Positions 46,767-56,874 of a stretch of 64,000 nt of DNA are shown one piece after another (positions within the stretch are counted from its first letter, which is position 1; each line of letters begins with the position of its first letter). The position numbers were made by a program, and so were the translations under genes. The notes below the pieces were generated by a model that was given only the letters and a program-made list of their open reading frames with translations, searched no databases and had not been told where the DNA came from. Source of the stretch: Rhodanobacter glycinis (GTDB lineage Bacteria > Pseudomonadota > Gammaproteobacteria > Xanthomonadales > Rhodanobacteraceae); NCBI RefSeq assembly GCF_900114325.1, contig NZ_FOSR01000007.1, positions 1 to 64,000 of the forward strand, written 5' to 3'.

Positions 46767-47573
46767 ATGACCGATCTCCATGCCACCGCCAAGGCTTGCC
46801 TAGATGCCGTTGACCCGGCCGAAAAGCTGCGCCTGACGCACGCCGCATGGGCGGCCGTGCAGGCAGGTGAGCTGTGCCCTGACCCGGCATCACCCCCACC
46901 CGAGCCGATCAGTGCGCCGGGGCGTCCTGCGAAACCACGGCTGGTCAGCGCTCGCAAGGTGCCGCACCGCGGTCTGGGCACGGACGAGGGCCGGGCCGCG
47001 CTGGTGCATGCGGTGGCGCATATCGAGCTGAACGCGATCGACCTCGCCTGGGACGCCGTCTATCGCTTCCGCGGCATGCCCGACACGTACTACCGCGACT
47101 GGGCCAGCTGTGCGCACGACGAGGCACGCCATTTCGCGCTGCTGTCCGCCCGGCTGGCCGAGCTGGGCCACGCCTATGGCGATTTTGATGCCCATAACGG
47201 CCTGTGGGAGATGGCCGAGAAAACCGCGAGTCACGACACCGCTCGCATGGCGCTGGTGCCACGCGTACTGGAAGCGCGCGGGCTGGACGTGACGCCCGGC
47301 ATGATCGAGCGCCTGCGCAGCGTGGGCGACGAGCGCACCATCGCCGTGCTGGAAGTGATCCTGCGCGAGGAAGTAGCCCACGTGGCCGCGGGCACGCGCT
47401 GGTTCCGCTGGTGCTGCGAACGCGACGGCAGCGACCCGTTCGACACCTTCTTCGAGCTGCTGCGTGATTACATGGGCGTCAGCCTGCGCGGCCCGTTCAA
47501 TCGCCCGGCCCGGCTGGAGGCCGGTTTCATCGAGGCCGAGCTGGATCGTCTGGTCGCGGCAAGCGTTGCCTGA
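46767..47573 (+). CDS. DUF455 ferritin-like protein
   Basis: A 268-residue protein of the DUF455 family, predicted to be a ferritin-like four-helix bundle. Potential metal ligands are in AHIELNAIDLAWDA, CAHDEARHF and REEVAHVAAG, i.e. the E/H pattern of a di-iron site. The enzymatic role is unknown. The upstream hairpin ends 8 bases before the ATG and leaves no Shine-Dalgarno sequence, so the start or its translation is unusual. Confidence 0.85.
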   Translation: MTDLHATAKACLDAVDPAEKLRLTHAAWAAVQAGELCPDPASPPPEPISAPGRPAKPRLVSARKVPHRGLGTDEGRAALVHAVAHIELNAIDLAWDAVYRFRGMPDTYYRDWASCAHDEARHFALLSARLAELGHAYGDFDAHNGLWEMAEKTASHDTARMALVPRVLEARGLDVTPGMIERLRSVGDERTIAVLEVILREEVAHVAAGTRWFRWCCERDGSDPFDTFFELLRDYMGVSLRGPFNRPARLEAGFIEAELDRLVAASVA

Positions 47574-47631
47574 CCGGATCTTCCTGAAGGGCTGACGGGT
47601 TCATCCGGTAGCAGCCTTGTACCCAAGACAC

Positions 47632-47660
47632 GAAAAAGCCGGCGCAGGGCCGGCTTTTTC
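47632..47660. terminator. Bidirectional terminator after DUF455 and tRNA-Pro
   Basis: GAAAAAGCCGGC-GCAGG-GCCGGCTTTTTC: a 12-bp perfect stem with A- and T-runs on the two sides. It serves both the plus-strand gene and the minus-strand tRNA. Confidence 0.92.
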
Positions 47661-47670
47661 GCGAAAACAT

Positions 47671-47747
47671 TGGTCGGGGAGACAGGATTTGAACCTGCGA
47701 CTTCTACGTCCCGAACGTAGCGCTCTACCAGGCTGAGCTACACCCCG
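47671..47747 (-). tRNA. tRNA-Pro (CGG anticodon)
   Basis: A 77-nt tRNA on the minus strand with encoded CCA (tgg at 47671-47673). The anticodon loop TTCGGGA gives CGG. D-loop AGCCTGGTAGAGC and T-arm GCAGGTTCAAATCCTGT are normal. The acceptor stem CGGGGTG/CTCCCCG has one T-T mismatch at the sixth pair. Confidence 0.95.
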
Positions 47748-47900
47748 TGGGAGCCGCGTATCTTAATGTCCGGATCGGAGCTTGGCAACAGGTTCGTGTG
47801 AATTCGTCCTGCAGGCGCCGGGTCGGTGAAGGTCAGCCATCTGCTATCTTATGAGGCTGCCGTCGCACGGCGTTCCCCGTTACCGTCAGTAGAGGATTCC

Positions 47901-49274
47901 ATGGCGCTTACCCCGGCCCGCACCATGCCAGGCGTACTCGAGCTGTTGCCGCTCGACCAGATCGCGTTCCAGCGCATGCTCGACACGATTCGCCGCAATT
48001 ACGAGCGCTTCGGCTTCCTGCCGGTGGAAACACCGGTGATCGAACATTCCGATGTGTTGCTGACCAAGACCGGTGGCGAGACCGAGCGCCAGGTGTATTT
48101 CGTGCAGTCCACCGGTGCGCTGGGCAAGGAAGGCACGCCCGAGCTGGCGCTGCGTTTCGACCTGACCGTGCCGCTGGCCCGTTACGTGGCCGAGCACGAG
48201 CGCGACTTGAGCTTTCCGTTCCGCCGCTACCAGATGCAGAAGGTGTATCGCGGCGAGCGTGCGCAGCGTGGGCGTTTCCGCGAGTTCTACCAGTGCGACA
48301 TCGACGTGATCGGCAAGGACGCGTTGTCGGTGCGTTACGACGCCGAGATTCCGGCGGTGATCTACAGCGTGTTCCGCGAGCTGGACATCGGCGCGTTCAC
48401 CATCCAGCTCAACAACCGCAAGATGATGCGCGGCTTTTTCGAGAGCCTGGGCATTGCCGATGGCGAGCAGCAGACCCTGGTGCTGCGTGAGGTGGACAAG
48501 CTGGACAAGCGCGGCGCCGACTACGTGCGCGACACGCTGACCGGCGAAGCTTTCGGCCTGTCTGCCGACGTGGCCGCGAAGATCCTGGACGTGGTGCAGG
48601 TGCGTTCCACCTCGCTGCAGGATGCCTTCGACAAGCTGGATGCGTTGGGCAGTGGCTCGGACACCATGGAGCAGGGCCGCTCGGAGCTGAAAGAGGTGCT
48701 TGGCCTGCTGCGTGACTTTGGCGTGCCGGAGTCGCACTACGCGCTCAACCTGTCGATCATGCGCGGCCTCGATTACTACACCGGCACGGTGTACGAGACC
48801 ACGCTCAACGATCACCCGCAGATCGGCTCGATCTGCTCCGGCGGTCGTTACGAAAACCTGGCCAGCCAGTACACCAAGTCGAAGCTGCCCGGCGTAGGCA
48901 TCTCGATCGGCTTGACGCGGCTGTACTGGCAGTTGCGCGATGCCGGCCTGATCGACACCGCACGCAGCACCGTCGACGTGCTGGTAACGCAGATGGACGA
49001 GGCGCAGATGCCGGCTTATCTGGCGCTGGCCAGCGAGTTGCGCAGCGCTGGCATCGCCACCGAGGTGGTGCTGGAGGGCGGCAAGCTCGGCAAGCAGTTC
49101 AAGTACGCCGACCGCGCGGGCATCCGTTTCGTGATCGTGCTGGGCGAGGACGAGATCGCCAAGGGCGTGGTCACGGTGAAGGACTTGCGTCGCGAAGACC
49201 AGTTCGAAGTGCCGCGCGAGGAACTGATCAAGACCCTGCGGGTGGAGTTGGAACAAGCCGCCGCGATGGGTTAG
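47901..49274 (+). CDS. hisS: Histidyl-tRNA synthetase
   Basis: A 457-residue class II synthetase. The family motifs are PVETPVIE, the motif 2 region [32 protein letters not shown], the histidine-A loop region [12 protein letters not shown] and the GGRYENL...[11 protein letters not shown] segment. The C-terminal anticodon domain begins near residue 360. AGAGGATTCC precedes the ATG. A 5' in-frame extension to 47826 has no binding site. Confidence 0.95.
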   Translation: MALTPARTMPGVLELLPLDQIAFQRMLDTIRRNYERFGFLPVETPVIEHSDVLLTKTGGETERQVYFVQSTGALGKEGTPELALRFDLTVPLARYVAEHERDLSFPFRRYQMQKVYRGERAQRGRFREFYQCDIDVIGKDALSVRYDAEIPAVIYSVFRELDIGAFTIQLNNRKMMRGFFESLGIADGEQQTLVLREVDKLDKRGADYVRDTLTGEAFGLSADVAAKILDVVQVRSTSLQDAFDKLDALGSGSDTMEQGRSELKEVLGLLRDFGVPESHYALNLSIMRGLDYYTGTVYETTLNDHPQIGSICSGGRYENLASQYTKSKLPGVGISIGLTRLYWQLRDAGLIDTARSTVDVLVTQMDEAQMPAYLALASELRSAGIATEVVLEGGKLGKQFKYADRAGIRFVIVLGEDEIAKGVVTVKDLRREDQFEVPREELIKTLRVELEQAAAMG

Positions 49275-49375
49275 GGCAGCTGTTTCGCTGTCTATGGCGT
49301 CAGGCGTCGTAGTGACCAGGAATCGCCGTCTTCGGTGACGAAGGCGGCCGGGTGAACCGATTGGAGCATTCTGTA

Positions 49376-51268
49376 GTGAGCGAAACCATTCTTCTCGACG
49401 GCAGCCATTTCACCCGTGCCCAGCTCGTGGCCGTGGCTCGCCATGGCGCCAGGGTGCAACTGGACGGCGCGCAACTCAAGCATGTGCAGCGTGCTGCCGA
49501 TTTCCTCGCCGAAAAGGTGAATTGCGGCGAGCCGACCTACGGCGTCACCACCGGTTTCGGCAGCAACGCCGACAAGCTGCTAGGCGCGCACCGCGTGCGC
49601 GACGAGCTGCCGGGCAGCCGCGAGCAGGTGCCGCAGGGCACGCTGATGGAAGAGCTGCAGCACAACCTGATCATCACCCATGCGGTGTGCGTGGGCGAGC
49701 CGTTTGCGCCGGACGTGGTGCGCGCCATGCTGGCAATCCGCATCAACACCTTGCTGCGTGGCCATTCCGGCATTCGCGTCAGCACGCTGGAAGCGTTGAC
49801 GGCCATGCTCAACGCCGACGTGGTGCCGGTGGTACCGGCGAAAGGCTCGGTCGGTGCCAGTGGCGATCTGGCGCCGTTGTCGCATCTGGCGATCGTGCTG
49901 CTGGGTGGTGGCGAAGCGTTCTATCAGGGCGAGCGCATGCCCGGCGCGGAGGCATTGAAGCGCGCTGGCCTGCAGCCCGTGCGCCTGTCGTTCAAGGAGG
50001 GCCTGGCGCTCAACAACGGCACCGCGCAGATGCTTGCCACCGGCGCCCTGGCGTTGGATACGCTGGAATACCTGCTCGACCTCGCCGACACGGCGGCCTC
50101 GATGACGCTGGACGCCTTTGCCGGCCGCAGCGGCGCGTTGCGGCCGGAGGTGCATGCGTTGCGCCCGCATCCCGGGCAGGTGGTGGCGGCCGCACATGTG
50201 CGCGAGTTGCTGCAGGGTTCCACCCTGGTCGACATTCCTTACCATCTGGTGCCGCGCTTCAAGTCGTGGAGCGCCGAGGCGTGGGGAACGCCGGAAGACC
50301 AGGCACTGTCCTTCGACATCAGCTGGGACTGGGTGCCGGCCAACCAGCGCCATGGTCGCGAAGCGTTCTATGCGCGCTTCCTGCCGTTCAAGGGCGGCAA
50401 GAAGCACCAGCCGCAGGACGCCTACTGCCTGCGTTGCATGCCGCAGGTGCACGGCGCGGTGCGCGACGCGTGGGCCCAGGCCTGCCGCGTGTTCGACATC
50501 GAGTTGAATGCGGTCACCGACAACCCGCTGATCTTCCCGGACGCGGAAGACGCGCAGTTCATCGAGGACCAGGTGATCTCGGCCGGCCACTTCCACGGCA
50601 TGCCGCTGGCACTGGCGATGAGCTACGTGAAAGCAGCGATCCCGGTGCTGGCGTCGATTTCCGAACGTCGCCTCAACAAATTGGTCGACCCGGCCAACAA
50701 TGACGGCCTGCCGGCTTTCCTCACCGGTAACGAGGACGGTACCGATTCCGGTTTCATGATCGTGCAGTACACCGCCGCGGCGCTGGTCAACGACCTGGCC
50801 ACGCGGGCGCATCCGGCCAGCGTGTATTCGGTGCCGACCAGCGCAAACGCCGAGGACCATGTCTCGATGGGTGCCAACGAAGCACGTCACGTGCTGGAGA
50901 TGGTGGACGACCTGGGCCACGTGCTGGCGCTGGAGCTGTACACCGCCGCGCAGGCGCTGGATTTCCGCCAGGAGATGCTCAATGCGGCCCGTCGTCTGGC
51001 GGCGCGTGGTGATTGGCGTGCGCTGGCCGCCAAAGTCGCCAACGCACCGCGCGAGGATCATCCAAGCTATGCGCAATTCGTCGACGAAGTGCAGAAGCTG
51101 ATGGCGGCACTGGCGCACGTGGGCGATTTCCACGCCGGCGTTGCCGTGCGCAAGGCGCATGACGGTCTTCGTCAACAGGTGGGCTTCATGCATCGCGACC
51201 GTGCGATGGATGGCGATGTCCGCGTCGTGTGCGAACTGGTGCGGCAGCGGGCACTCCAGCCGGAGTGA
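49376..51268 (+). CDS. Aromatic amino acid ammonia-lyase, HutH-like, long form
   Basis: A 630-residue MIO enzyme. A161-S162-G163 in GSVGASGDLAPLSH forms the prosthetic group, and TYGVTTGFG supplies the catalytic Tyr. The later PTSANAEDHVSMG matches histidine ammonia-lyase. Compared with the usual 510 residues it has an extra block of about 60 residues (around 285-350, Trp-rich, before QDAYCLRCMPQVHGA). No hutU, hutI or hutG lies nearby, so histidine degradation is not certain; a tyrosine or phenylalanine lyase or an aminomutase is possible. GTG 49376 is chosen because TTGGAG precedes it by 9 bases; GTG 49352 is an alternative. Confidence 0.85.
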   Translation: MSETILLDGSHFTRAQLVAVARHGARVQLDGAQLKHVQRAADFLAEKVNCGEPTYGVTTGFGSNADKLLGAHRVRDELPGSREQVPQGTLMEELQHNLIITHAVCVGEPFAPDVVRAMLAIRINTLLRGHSGIRVSTLEALTAMLNADVVPVVPAKGSVGASGDLAPLSHLAIVLLGGGEAFYQGERMPGAEALKRAGLQPVRLSFKEGLALNNGTAQMLATGALALDTLEYLLDLADTAASMTLDAFAGRSGALRPEVHALRPHPGQVVAAAHVRELLQGSTLVDIPYHLVPRFKSWSAEAWGTPEDQALSFDISWDWVPANQRHGREAFYARFLPFKGGKKHQPQDAYCLRCMPQVHGAVRDAWAQACRVFDIELNAVTDNPLIFPDAEDAQFIEDQVISAGHFHGMPLALAMSYVKAAIPVLASISERRLNKLVDPANNDGLPAFLTGNEDGTDSGFMIVQYTAAALVNDLATRAHPASVYSVPTSANAEDHVSMGANEARHVLEMVDDLGHVLALELYTAAQALDFRQEMLNAARRLAARGDWRALAAKVANAPREDHPSYAQFVDEVQKLMAALAHVGDFHAGVAVRKAHDGLRQQVGFMHRDRAMDGDVRVVCELVRQRALQPE

Positions 51269-51287
51269 TCGGGCCGGTGATCGGCGA

Positions 51288-51324
51288 ACACAAGAAAGGC
51301 GGCCGATGGCCGCCTTTCTTGTGT
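51288..51324 (+). terminator. Strong terminator after the ammonia-lyase gene
   Basis: A 17-bp perfect stem (ACACAAGAAAGGCGGCC / GGCCGCCTTTCTTGTGT) with loop GAT, 20 bases beyond the stop. It insulates the his promoter region downstream. Confidence 0.88.
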
Positions 51325-51449
51325 CTGGGGGCGATGCACCAAGGTTCGCGGGCGGGCAAGTGGGCTGTCTGCCGGCGCATGGATGGTATGACAGTCCCGC
51401 CGACGGGCTCGATCATGGCTTCCAGCGATGGCCATTGCGGAAGAGGCGC

Positions 51450-51506
51450 TTGCTGCACTGCGAAAAATCGCGTATGCTTTGATCCATTGTAATAACGCGT
51501 TAGTAC
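51450..51506 (+). promoter_or_regulatory. his operon promoter with TrpR-like palindrome
   Basis: TTGCTG and TATGCT with 17-bp spacing (51450-51455, 51473-51478) predict a start near 51485. Directly after it, GTAATAACG-CGTTAGTAC (51489-51506) is an 18-bp palindrome with 8 of 9 pairs matching. Its outer GTAxTA/TAGTAC halves equal those of the E. coli TrpR operator, while the centre differs. It ends 3 bases before the ATG of the TrpR-family gene, which has no Shine-Dalgarno, so bound repressor could block both transcription and initiation. Confidence 0.7.
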
Positions 51507-51509
51507 ATT

Positions 51510-51875
51510 ATGAAGCGCCGATCGCTCGATCCGGAAACATCCATCGAGTCCGCCGAAACCAGTCTGTGCAAGGCTTTGCTGTCGCTGAAGAACGCGGCGG
51601 AGATGGCTGCGTTCCTGCATGATTTGTGCACGCCGGCCGAGCTGGAAGTGCTGGTGGATCGCTGGCGCGTGGTGCCGCTGTTGCTCGATGGCATGCCGTA
51701 TCGGCAGATCCATGAGCGCACCGCAGTGAGCATCACCACCATCGGTCGCGTGGCGCGCTATCTCAACCAGGGTGACGGCGGCTACCTCGCTGCCGCGTCG
51801 CGGGCCACGCGCAGTCGTGCCACGGCCAAAAAATCACCCGCGAAACCCATATTGAAAAACGGGACCAAGGCATGA
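51510..51875 (+). CDS. hisR: TrpR/YerC-family regulator, likely HisR
   Basis: A 121-residue TrpR-superfamily DNA-binding protein. The all-helical core LHDLCTPAELEVLVDRWRVVPLLLDGMPYRQIHERTAVSITTIGRVARYL carries the helix-turn-helix at about 65-90. A Lys/Arg/Ala-rich tail follows. It overlaps hisG by 4 bases and heads the his operon. In Xanthomonadales a TrpR-family repressor (HisR) is predicted to control histidine synthesis with histidine as effector; I assign it by position and family. Confidence 0.85.
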   Translation: MKRRSLDPETSIESAETSLCKALLSLKNAAEMAAFLHDLCTPAELEVLVDRWRVVPLLLDGMPYRQIHERTAVSITTIGRVARYLNQGDGGYLAAASRATRSRATAKKSPAKPILKNGTKA

Positions 51876-52765
51876 AACCGCGCGATCGTTTGCGCATCGC
51901 CATGCAGAAATCCGGCCGGCTTACCGAGCCGGGTCTGGATCTGCTCAAGCGTTGCGGGCTCACCTTCCGGCAAAGCCGCGACAAGTTGTTCTGCTTCGGC
52001 GAAGGCGAGCCGGTGGACCTGCTGCTGGTCCGCGACGACGACATTCCCGGCCTGATTGCGCAGGGGGTGTGTGATCTGGGCATCGTCGGCCGCAACGTGC
52101 TGGCCGAGTTCCAGCTCACGGCGGGTCGCGAGACGGCGGCGTTGAGCGAGTTGCGGCCGCTGGGCTTCGGCCGTTGCCGCTTGTCGATCGCGGTGCCGCA
52201 GGAACTCGATTACCAGTCGCCGCAGCAACTGTCGGGCCTGAGTATCGCCACGTCGTATCCCGGCCTGCTGGGCGAATGGTTGCGCACGCAGGGCGTGGAG
52301 GCAGGCGTGGTGACCTTGGCGGGGTCGGTGGAAATCGCACCGCGGCTGGGTACGGCCGATGCCATCTGCGACCTGGTGCAGAGCGGCGGCACCCTGGTGG
52401 CCAACCAGTTGCGCGAAGCCGACGTGCTGCTTGAAAGCGAGGCGGTGCTGGCTGGTCCGGAAATCCTGCCGGCCGACGAGCGTGGCGACATGCTGGAACT
52501 GCTGCTCAAGCGGCTCGACGGGGTGATCCAGGTGCGTGAGTCGCGCTTGCTGCTGTTGCAAACCTCGCGCAGCACGCTGGAGTCGATTACCCGGCTGTTG
52601 CCCGGTGGTCCGCAGCCTACCTTGTTGCCGGTGGAAGGGCAGCCCGATCAGCTGATGTTGCAGGCGTTGTGCGCCGGCGAAGTGAGCTGGCGGCAACTGG
52701 AAGAGATCAAGCGCGCCGGTGCCCGCGAGATGTTCGTGTTGCCGGTGGAGAAGATGCTGGCATGA
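51872..52765 (+). CDS. hisG: ATP phosphoribosyltransferase, long form
   Basis: The first committed enzyme of histidine synthesis (297 residues), joining ATP and PRPP. It has the two catalytic lobes (about 1-215) and the C-terminal ACT-like histidine-binding domain (about 220-297), so it is the self-regulated HisG-L type that needs no HisZ. The N-terminus [12 protein letters not shown] and later [22 protein letters not shown] are characteristic. ATGA overlaps join it to hisR and hisD. Confidence 0.97.
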   Translation: MKPRDRLRIAMQKSGRLTEPGLDLLKRCGLTFRQSRDKLFCFGEGEPVDLLLVRDDDIPGLIAQGVCDLGIVGRNVLAEFQLTAGRETAALSELRPLGFGRCRLSIAVPQELDYQSPQQLSGLSIATSYPGLLGEWLRTQGVEAGVVTLAGSVEIAPRLGTADAICDLVQSGGTLVANQLREADVLLESEAVLAGPEILPADERGDMLELLLKRLDGVIQVRESRLLLLQTSRSTLESITRLLPGGPQPTLLPVEGQPDQLMLQALCAGEVSWRQLEEIKRAGAREMFVLPVEKMLA

Positions 52766-54120
52766 ACACCAAAGAGATCACCGTGCAGCGCCTGGCATGG
52801 GCGCAGTTGGACGAGGCGGCACGTCGCGAGGCGTTGGCGCGTCCCGCGCAGTCACGCAACGATGAATTGCGTGTCGGCGTGGAACGCATCATCGAGGCCG
52901 TGCGCAAGGGCGGTGACGCCGCGCTGCGCGAGCTCAGCGCGACCTACGATCACTGCACACTCGATGCCATCGAGGTAGGTGCGGCGGAATTCGATGCGGC
53001 CGAAGCCACGCTGGCTCCGGCATTGAAGGCAGCCATCCACGAGGCGGCTGCACGTATCGAAACCTTTCATCGTGCTACGGCACCGCAACCCGCCGGCGTG
53101 GATACCGCGCCGGGTGTGCGCGTGGAACGCATGTTGCGCCCGATCACGCGGGTTGGCCTGTATGTGCCAGCCGGCACCGCGCCGTTGCCGTCCACCGCAT
53201 TGATGCTGGGCGTGCCCGCACGTATCGCCGGTTGCCGCGAAGTGGTGCTGTGCTCGCCGGCACGGGCCGATGGTCAGTGCGATGCTGCCGTGCTTTATGC
53301 CGCGCGGGTGACTGGCGTGCACAAAGTGTTCAAGCTTGGCGGCGCACAGGCGATTGCGGCGATGGCTTATGGTACCGCCAGCGTGCCCGGGTGCGACAAG
53401 CTGTTCGGTCCGGGCAATGCCTGGGTGACCGAGGCGAAGTTGCAGGTGTCGTCCGATCCGGAAGGTGCCGCCATCGACATGCCGGCCGGGCCGTCCGAGG
53501 TACTGGTGATCGCCGACGCACAGGCCAACCCGGTGTTCGTTGCGGCCGACTTGTTGTCGCAGGCCGAGCACGGCCCGGATTCGCAGGTGATCCTGCTCAG
53601 CGATTCGGATGCCTTGCTCGACAGCGTCGAGCGCGAGGTGCAGCGCCAGTGCGCCGAGTTGCCGCGGGCCGAGATTGCCGTGCAGGCGTTGTCGCGCAGC
53701 CGGCTGATCCGGGTCGCATCACTGGACCAAGCGGTGCAGGTGAGCAACCGGTACGCGCCTGAGCATCTGATCCTGCAGGTGGCTGATCCGCGTGCGTTGC
53801 TCAATGGCATCGACAGCGCCGGCTCGGTTTTCCTCGGCGCGTGGACGCCCGAATCGGTGGGCGACTACTGCAGTGGCAGCAACCATGTGCTGCCCACCTA
53901 TGGCTACGCGCGCAGCTACAGCGGCGTGTCGGTGGCCAGTTTCCAGAAACAGATCACCGTGCAGCAACTCAGTGCCGAAGGCCTGCGTGCCATTGGCCCG
54001 TGCACGGCAATCCTGGCCGCAGCGGAGCAGCTTGAAGCGCACCGCCGTGCGGTGACCTTGCGTCTTGCAGCGCTGGGCGACGATGTGTTGGTCCCCCCCT
54101 CAACGGAGAATGTGGCATGA
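52762..54120 (+). CDS. hisD: Histidinol dehydrogenase
   Basis: A 452-residue zinc enzyme oxidising histidinol to histidine in two NAD steps. The signature is [13 protein letters not shown]...[14 protein letters not shown], and the catalytic E334-H335 lies in YAPEHL. The start is the ATG overlapping the hisG stop. It overlaps hisC by 4 bases. Confidence 0.97.
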   Translation: MNTKEITVQRLAWAQLDEAARREALARPAQSRNDELRVGVERIIEAVRKGGDAALRELSATYDHCTLDAIEVGAAEFDAAEATLAPALKAAIHEAAARIETFHRATAPQPAGVDTAPGVRVERMLRPITRVGLYVPAGTAPLPSTALMLGVPARIAGCREVVLCSPARADGQCDAAVLYAARVTGVHKVFKLGGAQAIAAMAYGTASVPGCDKLFGPGNAWVTEAKLQVSSDPEGAAIDMPAGPSEVLVIADAQANPVFVAADLLSQAEHGPDSQVILLSDSDALLDSVEREVQRQCAELPRAEIAVQALSRSRLIRVASLDQAVQVSNRYAPEHLILQVADPRALLNGIDSAGSVFLGAWTPESVGDYCSGSNHVLPTYGYARSYSGVSVASFQKQITVQQLSAEGLRAIGPCTAILAAAEQLEAHRRAVTLRLAALGDDVLVPPSTENVA

Positions 54121-55223
54121 ACGTGCTCGACCTGGCGCGACCGGAAATCCGCGTCATGCAAGCTTATTCCTCGGCCCGGATGGAATCGGCCGGTGGCCAG
54201 CTCATGCTCAACGCCAACGAATCGGCCTGGGCGCCGGTGGGCGACACCGGGCAGGGCTGCAACCGTTATCCGGACCCGCAGCCGGTTGCATTGCTCGACG
54301 CACTGGCGCTGCTGTACGGCGTCCGCCGCGAGCAATTGCTGGTGGGGCGCGGCAGTGACGAAGCCATCGATTTGCTGGTGCGTGCGTTCTGCCGTGCCGG
54401 CGAGGATGCGATCCTGATCCAGCCGCCCACCTTCGGCATGTACGCGGTCTGCGCGCGGATCCAGAACGCGGGCGTGGTCGAGGTGCCGCTGGGCGACGAT
54501 TTTGCGCTGGACGTGGACGCGGTGCTGGCAGCCGTCACTCCGGCGGTGAAACTGGTATTCGTCTGCCGGCCGAACAACCCGGCGGGCCAGGATGTGTCGC
54601 GCGCCGACATCGAGCGCCTGGCGCAGACCTTGTCCGGTCGTGCACTGGTGGTGGTGGACGAAGCCTATGTGGAGTTCGCCGACGAAGGCAGCGTGGCCGA
54701 CCTGATCGACCAGTACGACAACCTGGCCGTGCTGCGCACCCTGTCCAAGGCCTGGGCGCTGGCCGGCGCGCGCATTGGCAGCCTGCTGGCGAGTGCCGAA
54801 GTGGTCGCCTTGCTGCGCCGGATCATGCCTCCGTACCCATTGCCGCAGCCCTGCGTGGATGCGGCGCTGATTGCGCTGTCCGGTTGGGGCCAGGCCAATG
54901 TGCGTCAACGTCTGGCCATCGTGCGCAAGCAGCGCAAGTTGATCGGTGAACAGCTCTCGCGCTTGCCGGGTGTGCGCGAAGTGCTCCCTTCGCAGGCGAA
55001 CTTCCTTACCGTGCGCTTCGAGGATGCCGACGATGCCGGTCGGCGGCTGGAAGCGGCAGGCATCGTGGTGCGCGATGTGCGTCGTCATCCGCGCCTGGGC
55101 GATGCGTTGCGCATCACGCTCGGCACACCCGAGGAAAATGCGCGGGTGATCGGTGCGCTGAAGCGCCCATTGCTGCGTGGCCGTCGCACGGCCGACGGCG
55201 CCATCCCGGGCAAGTGTGCATGA
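54117..55223 (+). CDS. hisC: Histidinol-phosphate aminotransferase
   Basis: A 368-residue fold type I PLP enzyme converting imidazole-acetol phosphate to histidinol phosphate. NANESAW near the N-terminus, [10 protein letters not shown], and [14 protein letters not shown] with PLP-binding K211 identify it. ATGA overlaps at both ends (hisD and hisB). Confidence 0.96.
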   Translation: MNVLDLARPEIRVMQAYSSARMESAGGQLMLNANESAWAPVGDTGQGCNRYPDPQPVALLDALALLYGVRREQLLVGRGSDEAIDLLVRAFCRAGEDAILIQPPTFGMYAVCARIQNAGVVEVPLGDDFALDVDAVLAAVTPAVKLVFVCRPNNPAGQDVSRADIERLAQTLSGRALVVVDEAYVEFADEGSVADLIDQYDNLAVLRTLSKAWALAGARIGSLLASAEVVALLRRIMPPYPLPQPCVDAALIALSGWGQANVRQRLAIVRKQRKLIGEQLSRLPGVREVLPSQANFLTVRFEDADDAGRRLEAAGIVVRDVRRHPRLGDALRITLGTPEENARVIGALKRPLLRGRRTADGAIPGKCA

Positions 55224-56284
55224 GTCGGAAGCTGCTCTTTGTCGACCGCGACGGTTGCCTGATCGAGGAGCCGGCTGATCAGCAGATCGACAGCTATGAC
55301 AAGCTGGCGCTGCTGCCTGGCGTGATTGCCGCGTTGCAGCGCTTCGTGGCGGCGGGTTACGAACTGGTGATGGTCACCAACCAGGATGGCCTGGGTACGG
55401 ACAGTTTTCCCGAGGCGGATTTCACCGGTCCACACCAGCTGCTGATGCGCATCCTGTCCTCGCAGGGCATCGGCTTTCGCGAAGTGCTGATCGATCGCAG
55501 CCTGCCGCATGAAGGCAAGGACACGCGCAAACCCGGTATTGGCATGGCACGGCATTTTCTCGCCGACGACAGCTGGAGTCGCGCGGCGTCGGCGATGGTG
55601 GGCGATCGGGAAAGTGATCTGCAATTCGCAGCCAACCTCGGCGTGCGCGGTTTTCGCGTGGGTCCGCAAGGTCACGATTGGGGTGCGATCGCGCATCAGC
55701 TGCTGGACGCGCCGCGCACGGCGACGGTGACGCGCAACACCAGGGAAACCCGCATCACGGTGGAGGTGGACCTGGATCGGGTCGCCGAGCCGCAGGTGCA
55801 CACGGGTCTGGGTTTCTTCGACCACATGCTGGAGCAGATCGGCAAGCACGGCGGTTTCGCGTTGAAGCTGAACTGCGATGGCGATACCCACATCGACGAA
55901 CACCACACTATCGAGGATTGCGCGCTGGCACTCGGCCAGGCGTTGAAGCAGGCGCTGGGCGACAAGCGCGGCATCGGCCGCTATGGCTTCTCACTGCCGA
56001 TGGACGAGAGTGCGGCGGATGCGCGGTTGGATCTGTCCGGCCGACCGTACTTCGTGTTCGAGGGCAGCTTCCCGCGTGAGCGCGTGGGCGAGGTGCCGAC
56101 CGAACTGGTGCCGCATTTCTTCCGCTCGCTGTGCGAAACCCTGGGTGCCAATCTGCACCTGAGCGTACGCGGCGACAACGCGCACCACATGGTTGAAGCC
56201 TGCTTCAAGGTGGTGGCGCGGACCTTGCGTCAGGCGCTCCGCCGCGAAGGCAGCGAACTGCCCAGCACCAAGGGATCGCTGTAA
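55220..56284 (+). CDS. hisB: Bifunctional histidinol-phosphatase / imidazoleglycerol-phosphate dehydratase
   Basis: A 354-residue fusion. The HAD phosphatase domain (about 1-160) starts FVDRDGCLI with the nucleophilic Asp. The dehydratase domain (about 165-354) carries the metal-binding HIDEHHT and DNAHHMVE motifs. The E. coli phosphatase half has a structural Zn site of Cys and His; here the equivalent loop ([13 protein letters not shown]) has no cysteines, a state I also recall for Xanthomonas HisB. An in-frame GTG two codons upstream is a possible start. Confidence 0.96.
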   Translation: MSRKLLFVDRDGCLIEEPADQQIDSYDKLALLPGVIAALQRFVAAGYELVMVTNQDGLGTDSFPEADFTGPHQLLMRILSSQGIGFREVLIDRSLPHEGKDTRKPGIGMARHFLADDSWSRAASAMVGDRESDLQFAANLGVRGFRVGPQGHDWGAIAHQLLDAPRTATVTRNTRETRITVEVDLDRVAEPQVHTGLGFFDHMLEQIGKHGGFALKLNCDGDTHIDEHHTIEDCALALGQALKQALGDKRGIGRYGFSLPMDESAADARLDLSGRPYFVFEGSFPRERVGEVPTELVPHFFRSLCETLGANLHLSVRGDNAHHMVEACFKVVARTLRQALRREGSELPSTKGSL

Positions 56285-56874
56285 TGAGCGTGGTTCTGGT
56301 CGATGCCGGTGGCACCAATATCGGTTCGGTGCGCTATGCCCTGCAGCGGCTCGGCGTGGATGCGGCGCTGACCTCCGATGCGGCAACGATTCGCACCGCG
56401 GACAAGGTGATCCTGCCTGGCGTGGGTGCGGCCGGTCCGGGCATGGCGCGGCTGCGCGAACTCGGTTTGATCGAGCTGTTGCGCTCGCTGACGCAGCCGG
56501 TGCTTGGTGTCTGCCTTGGCATGCAGTTGCTGTGCGCGCATTCGGAAGAGGGCGATACCGAATGCCTGGGATTGATTCCCGCGCCGGTGCGTCGTTTCGT
56601 CGAGGCGCCCGGTGTGCGCGTGCCGCACATGGGCTGGAACCGGGTGGTTGCCCGGCGCGAACATCCGTTGCTGGCGGGTCTGGGTGAGGATGACCAGGCC
56701 TATTTCGTGCACAGCTATGCCGTACCGACAGGCGACTGGACGCTGGCCAGCAGCGATTATGGCCAACCGTTCTCCGCGGTGATCGCGCGCGACAACTTCC
56801 ACGGCATGCAATTCCACCCCGAGCGTTCCGCCGCCGTTGGCGCGAAGCTCCTGAAGAATTTCCTCGACTCATGA
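56284..56874 (+). CDS. hisH: Imidazole glycerol phosphate synthase, glutaminase subunit
   Basis: A 196-residue class I glutamine amidotransferase delivering ammonia to HisF. The nucleophile is C77 in GVCLGMQLL, with the His-Glu pair in FHPERS near the C-terminus. It overlaps the hisB stop by one base (TAATG) and hisA by four. Confidence 0.96.
   Translation: MSVVLVDAGGTNIGSVRYALQRLGVDAALTSDAATIRTADKVILPGVGAAGPGMARLRELGLIELLRSLTQPVLGVCLGMQLLCAHSEEGDTECLGLIPAPVRRFVEAPGVRVPHMGWNRVVARREHPLLAGLGEDDQAYFVHSYAVPTGDWTLASSDYGQPFSAVIARDNFHGMQFHPERSAAVGAKLLKNFLDS

Noticed and set aside
51325-51509. A histidine attenuator leader peptide upstream of the his operon
   Set aside because: No His-codon run or terminator/antiterminator pair is found; a TrpR-family regulator and palindrome explain the control better.
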